Below are positions 1 through 15,300 of a DNA stretch of 64,000 bases, piece after piece. This stretch comes from Siphonodentalium dalli (lineage: Eukaryota > Mollusca > Scaphopoda > Gadilida > Siphonodentaliidae), in contig CP136062.1 in assembly GCA_032622095.1 (NCBI GenBank), positions 133,753,282-133,817,281 on the forward strand, written 5' to 3'. The notes beneath the pieces were generated by a model. It made no database searches, had not been told where the DNA came from, and saw nothing but the letters and a program-made list of their open reading frames with translations. Both the position numbers and the translations under genes were made by a program. Every line of letters begins with the position of its first letter. Positions within the stretch are counted from its first letter, which is position 1.

Positions 1-850
1 CATCACGCGGTACGCTTGTCCATATTTACATCAACATTGATTCTCTCATGCATGTATGCTCTTTATATCTGTACTCAACATTTGCTTAGCACAGAAAATG
101 CATAGAGGTGTGTAGACAAACGCATAATCTGCAAATATTGCACTACATCGACGATCGCCAGGCAATTTTATTTGTTTCTTCGAAGTTCTATGTATTAGCA
201 CTTGATTGGCTCAGTAACAATGATTCGATTCGAGATTCTATTTGATTTTGAATCGTTTGCCTGATTCGATTCGAGATTCGATTCTAAATGAAAACACCCA
301 ATTCGCAGGGCCCTACTAATGATGACACTGCTTCACAGATTTCTTCGTGGTGACATCTGGATGATTTTTAATCTCAATATAATACAATCACGAGATAACA
401 TATTCACCGTTGTGCCTTTGAATTAACCTACATGTAGGTGTACATGTAGTGCTGATCGGAATTGTGACTCAGTTGGTAAGGTACATAGCACATTATGCCA
501 ACGAAGTTAAGTCATCCTGATCAGCACAGATTTAGTATCTACACTCAGGGAAGATACTCTCAGGTTCTTAATAATTGTGATGGCCTAATAATGTGTGAGG
601 ATTTAGTCTGAAAGTAATAATAGCAATGCCAAATAATAATGATCATTGGGAATTTTCTCCAAAATTTATAATTGGGCTGACACTATTATTAGGCACCTGA
701 GAGTAACTTGATTCGTGTACCTGGGCAAGTTTGTTAGTTACTTGCCATGGGTTGGTGCTTTCTATATGCAATGGAATGATTTCCCATGAAATTAACCCTC
801 TGCATGTTCTTTTATACACCCATAAAACTGACAATGTCATGATATGACTT
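1..850. other. Upstream intron or 5' flank, no gene seen
   Basis: No exon of the oxidoreductase N-terminus was found here. The one structure noted is a short inverted repeat, GTGCTGATC at about 451 and GATCAGCAC at about 519, enclosing about 60 bp. Confidence 0.4.
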
Positions 851-851
851 A

Positions 852-1039
852 CAGTAATAATCTAAATAATCGACTCCTTAACCACCGCAGAATTATGGGT
901 AATTTTTCAGGATTTAGTCGGAAATATGAGAGCGAGAGCTTTCCGATGAATGGCAACAAGCCATATTTCCGACTAAATCCTGAAAAATTACCCATAATTC
1001 TGCTGTGGTTAAGGAGTCGATTATTTAGGGCATTACTGT
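852..1039. mobile_element. Hairpin MITE, family H, copy a
   Basis: Near-perfect inverted repeat. The left arm (taatcgactccttaacca) reads through GGGTAATTTTTCAGGATTTA to the centre and is mirrored on the right arm. Outer ends resemble AGTAATGCCC as in the other copies (8587, 20066, 30107, 38789). No coding capacity beyond an accidental open frame through the arms. Confidence 0.85.
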
Positions 1040-1121
1040 ATAGTGCTGTTATTTTGGTAATTTTTATATCCTTTCCAGTGAAATTGTTTTTCTGAATAGT
1101 TTCTGATGTTTTTAATTAAAG

Positions 1122-1206
1122 GTGGTTGGGGTAGCAGAACCCAGAGAATTTCTGAGGAACAGAGAAAAAGATCTTCATGAAATACCAAAAGAGAATGTTT
1201 TCACAG
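1122..1206 (+). CDS. Oxidoreductase visible exon 1
   Basis: Opens in frame with [16 protein letters not shown], the end of the second strand of the Rossmann fold with the conserved 'AEP' segment. 85 nt, ends in phase 1 at a GTGATT donor. Its acceptor (AAAG) has only a weak pyrimidine tract, so the 5' edge is slightly uncertain. Confidence 0.85.
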
Positions 1207-4200
1207 GTGATTTTATCTCTCCCTCAATATTTCCTTCTATGTGACCATGTCTTTGTGGGCTTCGGGTGAAGGATATTTGATTTGATTCGAGGAACTAACC
1301 TTTCAATGCTCGCTCAGGCTATTTTAATTTAAAAAATTTATTATATTTTCTCCACTTCAAATTCCTTATATGGTGACGCCTGGTTCAAACTGGAATTCCC
1401 CAGCATGTGTCATCACAAAAAGTAAACAAACATCTTCTTTCACATGTGATTGGCATGGTATTATAACTTGTATATTTTCATGAATAAAACATGATTACTG
1501 AATGGGGAATAAGTATACCTATGTATCCGCATGCCATCTATAACAAGATACTATCAAATTTGTTTCTGGCAATAATTTTCGGCGTATTTCACTTACAAAA
1601 TAATATCGGATCTGCCAATGTCATCGCCAACAGTGACTCCCAAACTCTGGTTACGGTGTCTGCGTATGTCCATGGTAGAATCTTTGCTAGGCTGGATAAT
1701 AAGATATATAGATTTCAAAAATTTAAATCTAATATCTCTGAGCTTTGAAGGGTGGGTTCCTCGACTCAAATAAAATAATTCTTACCCCCGAAGCTAGAGA
1801 AATAGTAAATTAGCCCTGTTAAATCGGACATGGTATCTTTAATAAATCTATGACTTCAGACCATGTTGATTTCTTGGCTTCATATATTCTTGTAACGATA
1901 GGGGCCACATTTTGCTCTTTTTCAGACTGGCGTGATCTTGTGCAAAGAGAGAAGTTTGCTGACAGTGCAATACTGACAACTATCGATCAATATCATAAGG
2001 TTAGACACCGCACATGGACATCTTGTGATATCAAATGCATACTGACTTGGAGATGGTAGTTATGTGTAACATTTTGGTTACTTCACATTGTTCGCATTGG
2101 ATGTATTGCTTAGTGTGTACTTAGCTGGATTAAATAAACTGATTATTCGTATATACGTAGTACTATAAAGCAATTAGTTGCAAGGGTAGAAATAGTATCA
2201 GTTTGTCAAACGAGGTGATTTTTTCATCAATGTGGAAGAAAATAATATACAGCCACCATGGTACGCCACAAAAAACTTACGTATAATCATCCATTCTGCC
2301 TTACATTATATTGTTTCCACGTATCAAATGATTTTATCTTATTGGCCCTGTAACAACAAGTTTAAAGGCCCACTTAATTTTGCAATACCCAGATCACATT
2401 ATACACAACAAATTCCATATTATATACCATTTGGAAGAGGAACCAAAAATATATATGTTCAACCAGAAAACAGAACAGCTGTGGCGTAGGAGTGTCCACG
2501 AAGTGATAGAAATATTGTCAGATATTACGAGATAGAGTTATTCCCCATCTATTGGGAATATTAAACTGGCAGTATAGACCAGGTCAAAATTAAGCACAGA
2601 TGTACCTTGACAAAAACAACATGTTCACAGTTTATTCGGCCAGATAAGTTGATAATACAATGTTTTGGAGGAAGACACATTGTTGAGACTAATAAATTAA
2701 AAATTGGAATCTGATCATATAAAGTCAGTGGAAATCCAGAGAATAAAAAGAGCAGGATTGTAACCACTGATTAACCTCTGTACATTTGTATTTTGTAGGA
2801 GCCTGCTGTGGCACTAGCTAATCTGGGATACCACATACTTCTGGAGAAACCCATGGCGGTGCGTTATTATTGCATTCTGTGGGTCTTTATTTTACTTTTT
2901 CTGTTGTCATGATGATTACTATGGCTTCAATAAGTCTTCCAGGGTATAAGTTCATGATATTTGTATAAAATATTTCCCAAATTGATCCCCAAAACATGAG
3001 CATTACTAGGTTTAATTTGATCATGCTTATGCCTTTCTACACTAAATTGATTATCCACTCAGTTATTAAAGTATATCAATTGGAGTGGTCTATTATTTTG
3101 GAGGGGTATTTGGGGAATTTGATCAGATAAAAGACTAAAAAGCTAATAGCAATTCATTTGATAAAAGAATCTCGATTAAGATGTGCATGTATTTTCCCAA
3201 TCTCTACCAGAGCGCACCAGTCATACTTCCTTTCTGACTCTGTCACCGGCTGGGTACTAGTCTGCAGTTTCTATATTTAGCACGGGGTTTTCCAACCAAA
3301 ATGACGAAAATCGATTGCCCCAAAGTCAAATTTCGTATGTGCTTTGAGAACAATTCCCGCTCTAAAAACATAATGACAGAATGGAGGATCAGAGCGGTAG
3401 TTTTAATAATTGTTGACGATTTTCGCAAGCAACTTGTCAAAATTGCAGCAAATTATAACTCTTTGTTTGACTAGCCATGCGTGTTGTCGGGACATTGTCG
3501 TCCATGTGCGTTCAGACTTTTGTGTTGATAAAATAATCAGAGAACCAAATCACACCCTTTTGCAATATAGTTCTTTGGTTCTAGTGGGACTTTCCAAACT
3601 TAAGGTATGAAATCAAACAATTTTTTTTTATATTTTGTGTGCTTAACAAGGGCAGCATTTTGCTCTGCTTGCTTAGTATATATCTTAATATCGCGGAAGT
3701 CCACCAAATGTGGGTAAAATGTCGCCGGTATCAGCGGTCTTACCGAATCATCAAGGGAGGTAAACCCTGCATGGAGTTTGGTATTTTCCTTCGGCTGATT
3801 CCTGTAAACACTGTTTATCTGTAATCTCTTGCATTATGCACTATTTCTGATCAACTGATGAAGTATATATCTTTTATTTAGACAACAGCTGCTGACTGCA
3901 AGGAGATTGTTGCAGCTTGTAAGAAGAATAACATTATATTTGCTGTGGCTCATGTGTTGCGGTATACACCATGGGTCAAAAAGGTTAAAGAGGTCATAGA
4001 AAGTGGAAAAATTGGAGAGGTGACACACATAAGCCACACTGAACCAGTAAGATTTTATCATTAATATGCAATATCATGAATTTAAAAGCACTTTGTCTGA
4101 GATAGTGAACATGAATGCATGAAAGAATACTGTTACTTCTCTTTTGTTAGTCTTTCTTCAATAAAAAACAAAAGAAAAAGAAAAGAATTTAAAAAGCGAT

Positions 4201-7200
4201 GACCCCCCCTAGAAATTGCCATTACCTGGTAATGTGAAAACTGATTGAATTTATAACCCCCCCCCCCACCTGCCAAAAGCCAAAATATTGAGTATATACC
4301 GTATCCCCAATTACTACAATTAAATACATAAAGCCCAGAACTCGAGCTATCTCTCCAATGTACAGTAATTAATCATTTCTCAACTCGAACATCAATCAGT
4401 CGAACTTGAATTGAAATGTGTCAAACTAAAATCTTATATCTGAACATCTTTCTTTAAAAACATGAGTGTTATGTTACCTAATCGCAAGCCGAATAACAGT
4501 CTACTTATTTCCTAAAAATAATTATGGCAGATTTAATATAAGCTATGCTTTCCTTAATGTCGCCAGTGAGATAGTGGCTAAAGTGGGATTATACATCTTA
4601 GATTTCTGTATTTGTATTTTTGGCCAATCCTATTCAATTATTTGATGAAGTTTCTGCATCTTTGCCAGCCAGTCAAGATAGATTCTTAGTGATCAGATAT
4701 ACACATTTTATTAACTAAGCATTTCAATTACTATTGTTCATGTTTTATTTCATAACAGAATAAATTATGAAATTCCTCTAAATATATGAATATGATCACA
4801 TAAGGTCTGCTGATGTTGGGTGTTCAGTTCAAGTTTCATATGGAATTGTTTATGTTGTTGTTTTTTTTTCAGTCATTGCAGTTGTTTTTACCTTTTGAAT
4901 CACATTGTCTTGCCTGTTAGTTTCTAATTGAAAGGGCTTAGTCACAAGCCAAGGTTTTTGTAAGCCGGGCTGCAGAGGTTCCAAATAATACATATATAAA
5001 CCCTTATATTATTTGCAGATTGGTTTTTGGCACTTCGCCCACTCGTTTGTCAGAGGGAACTGGAGGAATGAGAAGGAGAGTTCAAATATCTTGCTGGCGA
5101 AATGCTGCCATGACGTCGATCTGATCAGATACTGGATGGATGCCGAGTGTACTCAGGTGTCGTCATTCGGCAACCTCTTGCACTTTACTCCTGAAAATAA
5201 GGTTTGATTTCTGCGCTATTTGCACAATATGCTCAACTTATGCAACATTCTCATCTACATTTCAGTATATCTAAATGTCTGACCACAGTGTTACAATTTT
5301 CTAGTAATCAAGAGGGATACATGTACATCAGTTGATAAAGCCCATTTCCAGAGGCGGGATTTTTGGCTAAAATACCCCTAAATTCTTCGCATCGAATTCT
5401 AATGGGTCATCGTTCATTCATTCCTGTGACTACGGTCACAATTTATCACTGCCTCCAGAAATGGCATGTCCAAATCTAACAATAAACGCCATTCCCAGAA
5501 ATATGTTGGTATCCATCTTGTATTTTACTCTTTGCATGACTAAATCCTTTAGCACGCTCTAACACTAACATTTACCAAACAATTGATCCAATACTTCATA
5601 GAGATCTTTGGAGTGACCTTTAGATGAGAGATATCAAACTTTCAATTTCAATCAAAAACATGGCCGTCGACAGCCATCTTGGATATCACTCTTCGCCCTA
5701 CAAACAACATTTTGTATCTGATTCATCCCAAACTTCTTGTGAATCTTCAGGGTGACCTATAGATGGGAGCTATACAAGTTTTCTTAATTTCGTTGAAAAA
5801 TATGGCTGTGAGTGGTCATTCTGTATTTATACCCCCCGCAACGAAGTTAGGGGGGGTATACTGGAGTCAGCTTGTCCGTCCGTCCGTCGTCCGTCCGTGG
5901 ACACAAATTTGTTCGGAGTTATTCTCAGTTGTTTTTTGATCAATTTCCGTGAAACTTGGCACAGACATCAACCACCATGGGAACCTGTGCACCTGCGATT
6001 ATGACGTCTGTCCGACTTTTTGTGGTGGAGTTATTCCCCCCTTTTTCGACTTAGAAATTTTTTGCAACATGTATAATTTTGTCCGAGCTTTTATTCCTAC
6101 ATTTTTAGGTCAATATTTTTGTTTAACTTGGCACAGATATTTAGTACCATGGGAATCTGTGCACCTGCGATTATGACGTCTGTCTGGCATTTTTTGGTGG
6201 AGTTATTCCCCTTTTTCGACTTAGAATTTTTTTTGCAACATGCCTAATTTTGTCCGAGCTTTTATTTCTACATTTTTAGGTCAATGTTTTTTAATCTTGG
6301 TACTGATATTTAGTACCATGAGAACCTGTGCACCTGCGATTATGATGTCTGTCTGAATTTGTTTTCGACTTTTGCAAAATGCATAATTTTGTCCGAGCTT
6401 TTATTCCTACATTTTTCGGTCAATAGGTTAGGTTTGTGCACCTTCAATGGGAACTGTTATTTTATTATTTTAACTAAATGTTTACTGACATGTGAAACAT
6501 CTTAGTATTTTAAAAACACGGGGGGGGTATCCTTAGTCCCATTGGGACAGTCACACCTCTAGTTCATATCTAAATCCACTGGCACACCCTGCAGCCAATA
6601 TTTATTGGAGAAATGTTTTGAAAGTTTATAAACATGTTTAGGATCACCTATAGATGGCAGCTATTGAATTTGAATGATTTCTGATTAAAAATGTGGCTGC
6701 TGACAGCCATCTTAGATTTTGCTCTTTGCATGACTATAAATCCTTCGTCACACCCTATAATCATTGCCTATCCGATTGATCACAAACTTCATATTGGTCT
6801 CCGGTGACTCCAATATTACTTAAATATTTAAACTTTCCACATTCTTTATTGCTCCATTGACTGTAATGTATGAAATTATCCCCTATCCATGTTGACTGCA
6901 GTGTCATTGACACTTTCATTATACAAACCCTACTAAGGCCAACATAAAATAATTGCCATGTTTTCATCCACACTCACCTCTATTTTTTAATTCTGCCTGG
7001 AAAACATTTATTTACTTTAAAATGGCAATCAGACATGAAAATGCTTTCACATTCCCTCTTGAAGGAAGTAATTTATTCACATTGTTAACAACAACTTTGT
7101 AATGTTATAAACAAATAGGATGGTTTCTGCTACATTACGAATTGAATCTGCCAGGATCATGCAAAATGGATATGGGTGCATGGTAGGCAAATCACTATTA

Positions 7201-9304
7201 TGCTTCCCATCAATAACTAAGTTCTCATTGACTTTTAGACTGATCTTGCATTCAATAATGATATTGACTTTAAATAAAAATATTAAAGTACTTCTGAAAA
7301 AAATTTGGATTAAAATCTAGGTATTTTTTGTTGTGGTCTAAAGTATATATATTTGTTGATTTATCACTTACAGCCAACAGGAGCAGCATCTCGGTGCCTT
7401 GATTGTCCACAGAGTGTGGAAAGGAGATGTCCATATTCTGCTAAAAAAATCTACCTAGAACATGCCAAAATGGTAACTCATTGAATTATTTGTTATAAAC
7501 TATAAATGTTTTGTTATCTCTTTTTTCGACCAAATATTTTTTTTTTTTTATCAAATTTTTTTGTTAAATCCACTTTTGGCACTCTGAGACCATGAATGAA
7601 TAAACAATACAAGGCCCCACTAGTACTTTAGCCAGAGCAAATGTTCATGTTCATGTTGTAAACATGTCGTATAATTCATGAAATCAAAATATTCATCAGA
7701 AAGATATATATTTTAATTTTCCCTTGCTTTATATATGTTACGGTATATTTATTATGCCCCTGACCCACGGAGGAGTTCAGGGCATATATTCGAGGGTCTC
7801 ATCTGTCCGTATGAACACATCATCTTTTAACGTGTGAATTATTGTATTCCATTGCTGGTATGGTGATAGTCTAGCTTAGTTTAGAACTTTTAAACAAGAC
7901 TATCTAATTCTGCGGAGTTTAATTGTTATTGTCTGTCCAACTTCCGAGTACTGCCGAAGATTTTCTGTAAATTGTTAGCTGTTTTGTCCCAATTGTGTTG
8001 TTCCATGCAGGAAGTGTTGTTTATTTAAAGGATTTTAACAAACAAAGAGGTGAAAATTTTACTTTGATTCTCAGAGACAGCAGAGCTGGTGGTGTGGGGG
8101 GGGGGGGGGGGGGGGGTGAGTTTGTCTGCATAAATGCATAATTTACATTGGGAAAAGTGCCCTTCTGAATATTGTGCCTACAATGCTTTCTTTTAATTCT
8201 AGTATACAAGTTTTATATAAAATATATGATCTAGATAGATGATTTTGAGTTGTTAAATGAACTAACGGTACTACGTTTGTGACTCGGCCATGATAACAGT
8301 CTACATACATGTATATATATTCTAATTGATTGATGAACAGAGAGAAGTGTTTTCTCTCAAATTGAATCTATTCTAGCCGAAGGTACTGCTTCCTCAATTA
8401 TATCAACATCTTCTCATGATAGCTTATATTAAAGCCACTTGGCAGTTTGCACTCAAAATACACATAGTATTATTCCCTTTTGAATTTTTCCTGATATAAA
8501 GATAGGTTGTTAAATCCTTGATAAACCTTTATACGAGCATTTCAACACTTCAAACACAAATAGCGGGAGCCAAAATCTTAGTGTACAGTAATGCCCTAAA
8601 TAATTGACTCCTTAACCACAGCAGAATTATGGGTAATTTTTCAGGATTTAGTCGGAAATATGGCTTGTTGACATTCATCGAAAAGCTCTCACTATTTAGG
8701 GCATTAATTTACCATTCCAATTCATTCAGGTTTTGGAATTGGAATCGGACAAATGCGAAACTGTCCAGAAAAAGTATATTGCATTATCTTTTAACACCCC
8801 AATCAGCCATCGACAAATGAAAGTTATCCAATGAAATCCGGTGACTGACCTATATAACTATAAAGACCGTTAAGTCACCACCTGCGCTGTAAATGGTCTG
8901 TCATGATTACAATGGGCCTTTGCAATGTATTAGCGCCACTCTCCTTTATGGGAACAAGTATGCACTCCCGATCATTCAAACAAAAGATTTGTTCAACGAG
9001 CTGATCGTTACTATTATGGGCTTTCTTACAACAGGAACGTAGTGACAATGGATCTTGACGGAAGGCAGGGAGGCGACACATCATGCCAAATATTTCAATG
9101 TTGAGAATCTAAATCAGGATTAATTCTGAGTTACATGAGGTTACTTTGGAATAATATATTAAAATGGTGGTTGCGGAGCGATATTGGGATGATCAAGCCC
9201 CTCCACAGATGGGAATGTTTCATGCTGGAAATCTAATCCAAAGGTGGGCTCTTTCGGCTATATCCTGCAGTTAACTTCCCTGAACAGTGGCACATTTGGT
9301 ATAT

Positions 9305-9343
<39 letters not shown>

Positions 9344-12300
9344 ACCTCACACCAACACAATCAATACACAAATGTAATTGTGACAAAATGTTTTACAGTG
9401 CAGGTAACGACAAAATGATATCTACATTAAATAAATGTCAGCAACCGGACCTCATTGGATAACTGACATTGGTCCAGAGCTGCTTGCGGTATTATAAATC
9501 TGGCTTTGAATTCATGGAATAAATGAATCTGTTAACTAGGTATAATGCACAAAAGAAAAAGGCTCCTCAGAAGAATTGCTATTATCTTTTAATCCAATAT
9601 TCACGGAAAGCTTCAAAGGGATCAGTGGTCGGATCATCATTTGTATTCGTTAACTTTAGCTACATGTAAATGGATTCACGCAAGTTTCCTAGTAGAATCT
9701 TTGATAATGACTGTACAATGACTTGATACTCCCTTGGTGCAACTCTCGGCATTGTCCTTCGGTTGCAATCTCAAAAGCACTGATTAAGTCACTGCAACAA
9801 TACTTAATTGGTAGTCAAAACTCATCACTGATTGTAATTTTTCTTGGGGTTAATTGGTTGTTATAAATATGTTTTAAGCATGGCATCTGTTTTATCCACA
9901 GTATAAACTCCACACCACTTGTGATCTTTATTTCATGTATAAAACGGATACCATGCTTATAACATATACATTGTATTTAATGGAAATTATTTTGACCTCA
10001 TGCGTCAGTTTCAGTATAATAATCACAGTTATTACAAAGGTTTCAGAGCGATGATATTTCTGGATTTTCATTCCATACTCTCCAAGTGCAATTTTCACAG
10101 TACTCATAAGGTTAGCTGATTTCAAAATTTTAACTGGCACAAAGGGAAGAAACTCCAATTAACGGGGAAAAAAATAAGAAGCAAAACACTTTTTTCAGCA
10201 CTATATTGACAATTTATTTTTTAAATCTTCTGTGTAGGTATCTTTTGAAATATCTTTTTTACCAAATCATATATACATAATTTTGGGTTTCGAAACATAT
10301 GGGAGGCCATTTTCACATTTATTCCTGATTTGCACTTAAGCGCAAATAATTCTTGTTATTTGCGCTTAAGCGCAAATAAATCCAGATATTTGCGCTTAAG
10401 CGCAAATAATAGAAATTATTTGCGCTTAAGCGCAAATCATTTGCGCTTAAGCGCAATTCATTTGCGCTTAAGCGCAAATAAATATCAAGAATCCTTTAGG
10501 GAAACTATTTGCGCTTAAGCGCAAATCATTTGCGCTTAAGCGCAATTCATTTGCGCTTAAGCGCAAATAGATCTTCCTTTTTAGAAAAACCCCCTTCATA
10601 TCAATGGCTCAAGCCTTGCTACCATGTGATCATAAGGGGAGGACTTCCAGTGATGCTTTGCCAAATAAAAATGAATGGGAACAGTTCATTGTGCAACCAT
10701 GTCCTACTCCGAAGGCTACGAAAGACAGTTTTCACATTCAGGCTATCACCCCCATAAGATTTTTAGGAAGGTCTAAACCAATTAAGTTATCATTTTTCAT
10801 TAGGAATCCATTTTCCCTCCTTTTTTCATTTGATCTTGGGGCAGCTGGGTGTACATGTACATCATCTATAAGTATTACAATGCAAATATCATTTCTAAAT
10901 AATTATGGATGTTGATCTAACTATGACAACATTGAGCAGGATTTTGCGAAAAAAAATTAATTTATGATGGATGACAGGACTGTTCAGTCAGCAAATGAAA
11001 GATACTCATTAAAGTCTGAATTGGATCAGTGTATTTGGAGAGGATTAAACCTTCAATGGCTTCATCATTCTGTTCATTGAGGTGCAGTCTCCATAGGATA
11101 AGTTGAAGGCTTTGTTTGGTATTTAAGACATTTTTCTCCAATGAATCAAGAGTTGAATCAAGAACAGAAGATAATTCATTCACAGAATCAATTGCCGGAG
11201 GAAGAGGTTAGTATCAATTTAACCAATGATTGGATTTTAAATTAATTAGATCGATCGGTCTTATTAATATTAAAACCAATTGAATTGGTCTTTTCCAGAC
11301 TTGCATGTACGTTAACTGGAATAAGGGGAATCACTTTAAACTGTTCTATAATTAACCCAATTGTGTTGTAACATCATATAATACATAGATCTCTGTCAAT
11401 CTGTTAGGTTTCCAGATTATTTGCGCTTAAGCGCAAATAAGTTATTTGCGCTTAAGCGCAAATAATCTAATGGTTACCAAAGCTCTCAGTCTCCATTAGA
11501 TTATTTGCGCTTAAGCGCAAATAAATTATTTGCGCTTAAGCGCAAATAAAGCCTGGCATCTTCATACCATATAAAGTTTTCATTCAAAACCGATATGGTG
11601 CACAACTGCACATGGTAGTTCTGTCTTCAACCCCTGATTAACCCTTTCATGATGGGAGCTGCACTATTGCAGCATTAAAGATCCTATGCCCGTGAATTTT
11701 CTTATAGATGCAAGTTTCCCATAGGGAGCCTCGCATGTATTAAAGAATGCACTAGCTTACAAGGTGAATAATTTTAGGCCAGTCAGGGACGCCGGAGAAG
11801 GGGGCATGAGGGATGCAAGAAGGAAACATCATTTCTTGTACTTCTGCAACTTTATTAAGCACTTATCAACTATTGTCTCAATCAAATCAATTCACTAATA
11901 AATTCAGCCTAAAAACAAAAACCAAAAAAAAACAAGAATTGTCCTAGTAACATACTTGTATTTTCACATTAGTTCAAATCAGTCTTTTCATGTCATCTAG
12001 AATTGATACAGTGACATAGCTAAATGAATACTGGGCTACTTACTATTTGAACTCTTACCCAGCACCTATACCCCGCTCCCAAACCAAAGTAACCTAAAAT
12101 AACATGTATTCTTAAAACATTTATCTTTTTTTTTTCAGCCAAGACCTAGTGGTACTCATAATTCTGCACCTGTATCAACTACAGACAGACACGCTATTTC
12201 AAGGCTTGACAATGACATGATTATCAAAGTGGGACACTTTATTAATCTATTTTTAGAACAGACAATATCGTATAGCGATAGAGATCATTAGGGTGTTCCT

Positions 12301-15300
12301 GTAGCTATGCACAAAGTGTCAAATATCCCAGGTTGCTTGTTTGTATTGTGTTATTACATTGTTATAAGCGATAAAGAATCTAATTAACTTTTATTTGTGA
12401 CAAAATTACACAATAAAAATTCTGGTCTCTGTTAACAATAACCACTATTGTTCGTTCGCTAAACTGTCGCACGTTTTTAGACCCGAAAATATTTGAAATA
12501 TAATGAATATTAATCAATTTCCGGACAGGGGTCTTTGATTCATATCTAATATTTTATACCCCGGTAACTATATTATATAATATAACACATGTTTACAAAG
12601 AGATAGATCATCTTTAAGACTTCGTTCCTTCCACAAAAAACTAGAACAATTTAATGTCACTTTCAACATCTATGGTCATGATGTGAAAGGACACCTATAT
12701 TCAGGCAATGGCATTCGTTGATATTTACTAGTACCCCATGCTGTGTCCCGAGTCTTAGACTATAAAAATGTCCCATCTTGTTCTTCAGGGAACAATACAG
12801 GGGTAATTGGGTAATTTGAGTTAGAAACTGATTGATTATTCAATATTATGAAGAAGTATTATACAATAACTCATATATACCAGTATCTGGAGCCATAAAT
12901 TTTGTACAGTGAAGCCTCTTTAAATGAAAAATGACACAAGAATAAAGAGATAGTAATCTCTTTGACCAATTTATTTCATCACTTGCACCATTAGCATTAT
13001 GTGAGTGTCCTGGTAGGGACTATAATTATGTAGACTGTGAATGTTTGTAATACATCAATAGTTTCAAGCTACAAATATATCTTACTAGTATACTAAGTAC
13101 ACATATGATTAAGATATACAAAGTAAATTAAAGAATAAAATATATGCATACTGATCGGTCAGTCATTGGTCAATATGAGAATATGTAGCCAGGGATGAAT
13201 CGCCTCATCACAAGTATTTACAAACTAGTACTACAAGCACGATTTTGCACTGGGTGAAGGACAGAGTACAAATGCAGCAAAGCCCTGTTGAAATGCAATA
13301 GAATCACACATTGACGATTAATAACTTGTTAATAGGCTATTGAACAATGACTATTTATCTATTCAGGAAAGCTTGGCATATTCATATCGTAGGAACTAGA
13401 ATTTTTCACATTTTCCATTTTAGAGTTATCCTTCTTTGCTATCTGACAATCGTTTCTTTTTGCTTTCAAAAGAGTGCCAAATGACAGAGTATGCATTTTC
13501 ATTTTGTCTGAGTTATCACCCTTAGTTTGTAATTTTTTGCTGTTTGTCCACCTTGATAACTCTAACAAATATAAACCAACTTCAATAATTGTTGGTAATC
13601 ATGCCAGTTTTATTCAGTCATCACAGGCCAGATTAAGACATCTTTCAAATTAAGACACATAATCAAATGAATGAACTTCACAGGAAAGTCAATTTGGCAG
13701 GGGGATAGTCTGGGCGGTGCACTTGTTGGAAGGCATGGACGGCCTTGGTTGTAGGTTATAATTTTATAAACAAGTTTCCAAATTATGAAAATGTCCTCAA
13801 GAATATAGTAAAACAATATAATGATGGTATAAATGGGACATTATCAACAAAACACCCTTTGTGTGAGCTGAGAATTTGTCTATATACAGCACATCAAGAG
13901 TAAGCAAAAGGGTATTTTTTTGAGAGAGTGATTGACAGTGATCGACCCATTCAAAAAACGATATCTTGAGTGGCAAGGATCATAAGAAAGTGCTAATGCT
14001 ATACAGTTTGAACCAAAGTCCACTTTGTGGTGTTGAGTGTTTTGCTTTTGTACGATCTTTACATACTGTACTTTAACAGAATTTGGCTTTCTTTTACATA
14101 ACACTGCATACAAACTTGACAACATCATATTATTTACACAAAATTTATGATTGGTATAAAGAACAAAATCTGTCTATATTTTAATATTCTTTCTGTTTAA
14201 TGGATGTAACTATTTTAACAGCAATACCACTGTGAAGACACCCATGCCTTTAACTTTGCGAAACATAATGTTAATCCGTAAAATTTCAAAAGTCTTAAAA
14301 CTTAAAATTTTGGTACGTCACTTGAATGTATCACAGATACAATGGTAATATTTCAAATGTGTTGATAAACAAATATCACTGATACACACAATTACAGTAG
14401 TCCCTGCTGCCAACCAGCAGAATGAATTATAATTTATTGTTTATTTAATCTGAGAGACCAAGTGTATGATGATTGATGGGCCAATTCTATACCACCCAGA
14501 TGATGGATCATTGATGGACTTGATGGGGTACCTACCCAGGTGCTATGCCAACCTGGGGAATGTAGCATTCTAATAACATCACCGAAAACTTCAAAGAAAT
14601 CGACCATACCACTTCATAGAAAACATCATCTGAACTACGCCCAATTTTAAATATTTACATATTGATTCGGGCGGCAACTATCAGCAATAATCTAACACAA
14701 ATAATTTTGATAGTCATTGCATTTAATTAATATATATATATATATATAACCCGTCATCTGTTTGTGTCTATCTACATGTTTGTAATTCTGTCACGCTTTT
14801 GGCGCGTTTATAACTTTTCAGCAAATTTGGAACAAGGCCTACAGTTAATCATAGAAGACGACTTAACAACTTTCATGCCGATTGGTCAAAGAGAACCTGA
14901 GTTCAAACTTGGTCCCCCCAAATGCCGTATTTGCATTCAAGTAGACACTATTAATTTTGTTACAACGTTTGTCCAAATGACATCATGTGATGTACACAAA
15001 CCCACACTTGCATTGCTATTGTATTTTGACAAAATTTCCATGCGCTCAACCCATGGTTGGAAATGGGTGATATAATTTAATTTGTCAGTTCAGGTTGAGT
15101 GTGAATAAAAGTTGAAATGCATGTTGATTTTGTCATGGAAGTGCATGGGGTTTAGAGTGGAGACTCAAACTTTCTATGCCATCATTGAAAATGGGTGCTA
15201 AATGGTCTTTCCATTTGCCACTTCAGTGTGAATATAAGTAATGGATGTTGTCTTTGAAAGTTGTGCATTGAGTGTGGATTCGAAGGAGTATATATCTGAG

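Larger units (their letters stand above)
7473..10291. other. Intron 6, part left of the transposon
   Basis: No exon seen. Holds a repeat fragment 'attatgcccctgacccacgg' near 7751 (related to 19541), a G tract at 8096-8116, one hairpin MITE at 8587 and a 38-base C tract at 9306-9343. Confidence 0.6.
10298..11550. repeat. Left long terminal inverted repeat of the transposon
   Basis: Inverted relative to the right end. Order: TATGGGAGGCC terminus, nine palindromes, a segment with 'ctatcacccccata', 'attaggaatccattttccct' and 'cagctgggtgtac' shared with the right end, a decayed transposase exon 1, then four palindromes. About 170 bp (10575-10740) has no counterpart at the right end. Confidence 0.8.

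Noticed and set aside
466-545. tRNA-like 'gactcagttggtaagg' box
   Set aside because: No acceptor stem, anticodon arm or T-arm could be folded; only a 9-bp inverted repeat is present.
1122-7472. Bacterial contamination as source of the oxidoreductase
   Set aside because: The gene is split into phased exons by introns full of animal-type repeats.
8021-9462. Proline-rich open frames at C/G tracts
   Set aside because: Frames run through homopolymers (8096-8116, 9306-9343) and have no flanking coding signal.
10328-11547. Regular palindromic repeats resembling a CRISPR array
   Set aside because: Spacers are short, repetitive and variable, there are no cas genes, and the setting is a eukaryotic transposon end.
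10298-11550. Left end read as an independent second transposon copy
   Set aside because: A single pair of matching ends with the same GAAACA on both sides explains it as the left inverted repeat of one element.
12139-12290. Exon-like stretch after a long pyrimidine tract and AG ([20 protein letters not shown]...)
   Set aside because: About 50 codons open, no recognisable family, and the phase does not fit the decayed exon 1 donor upstream.
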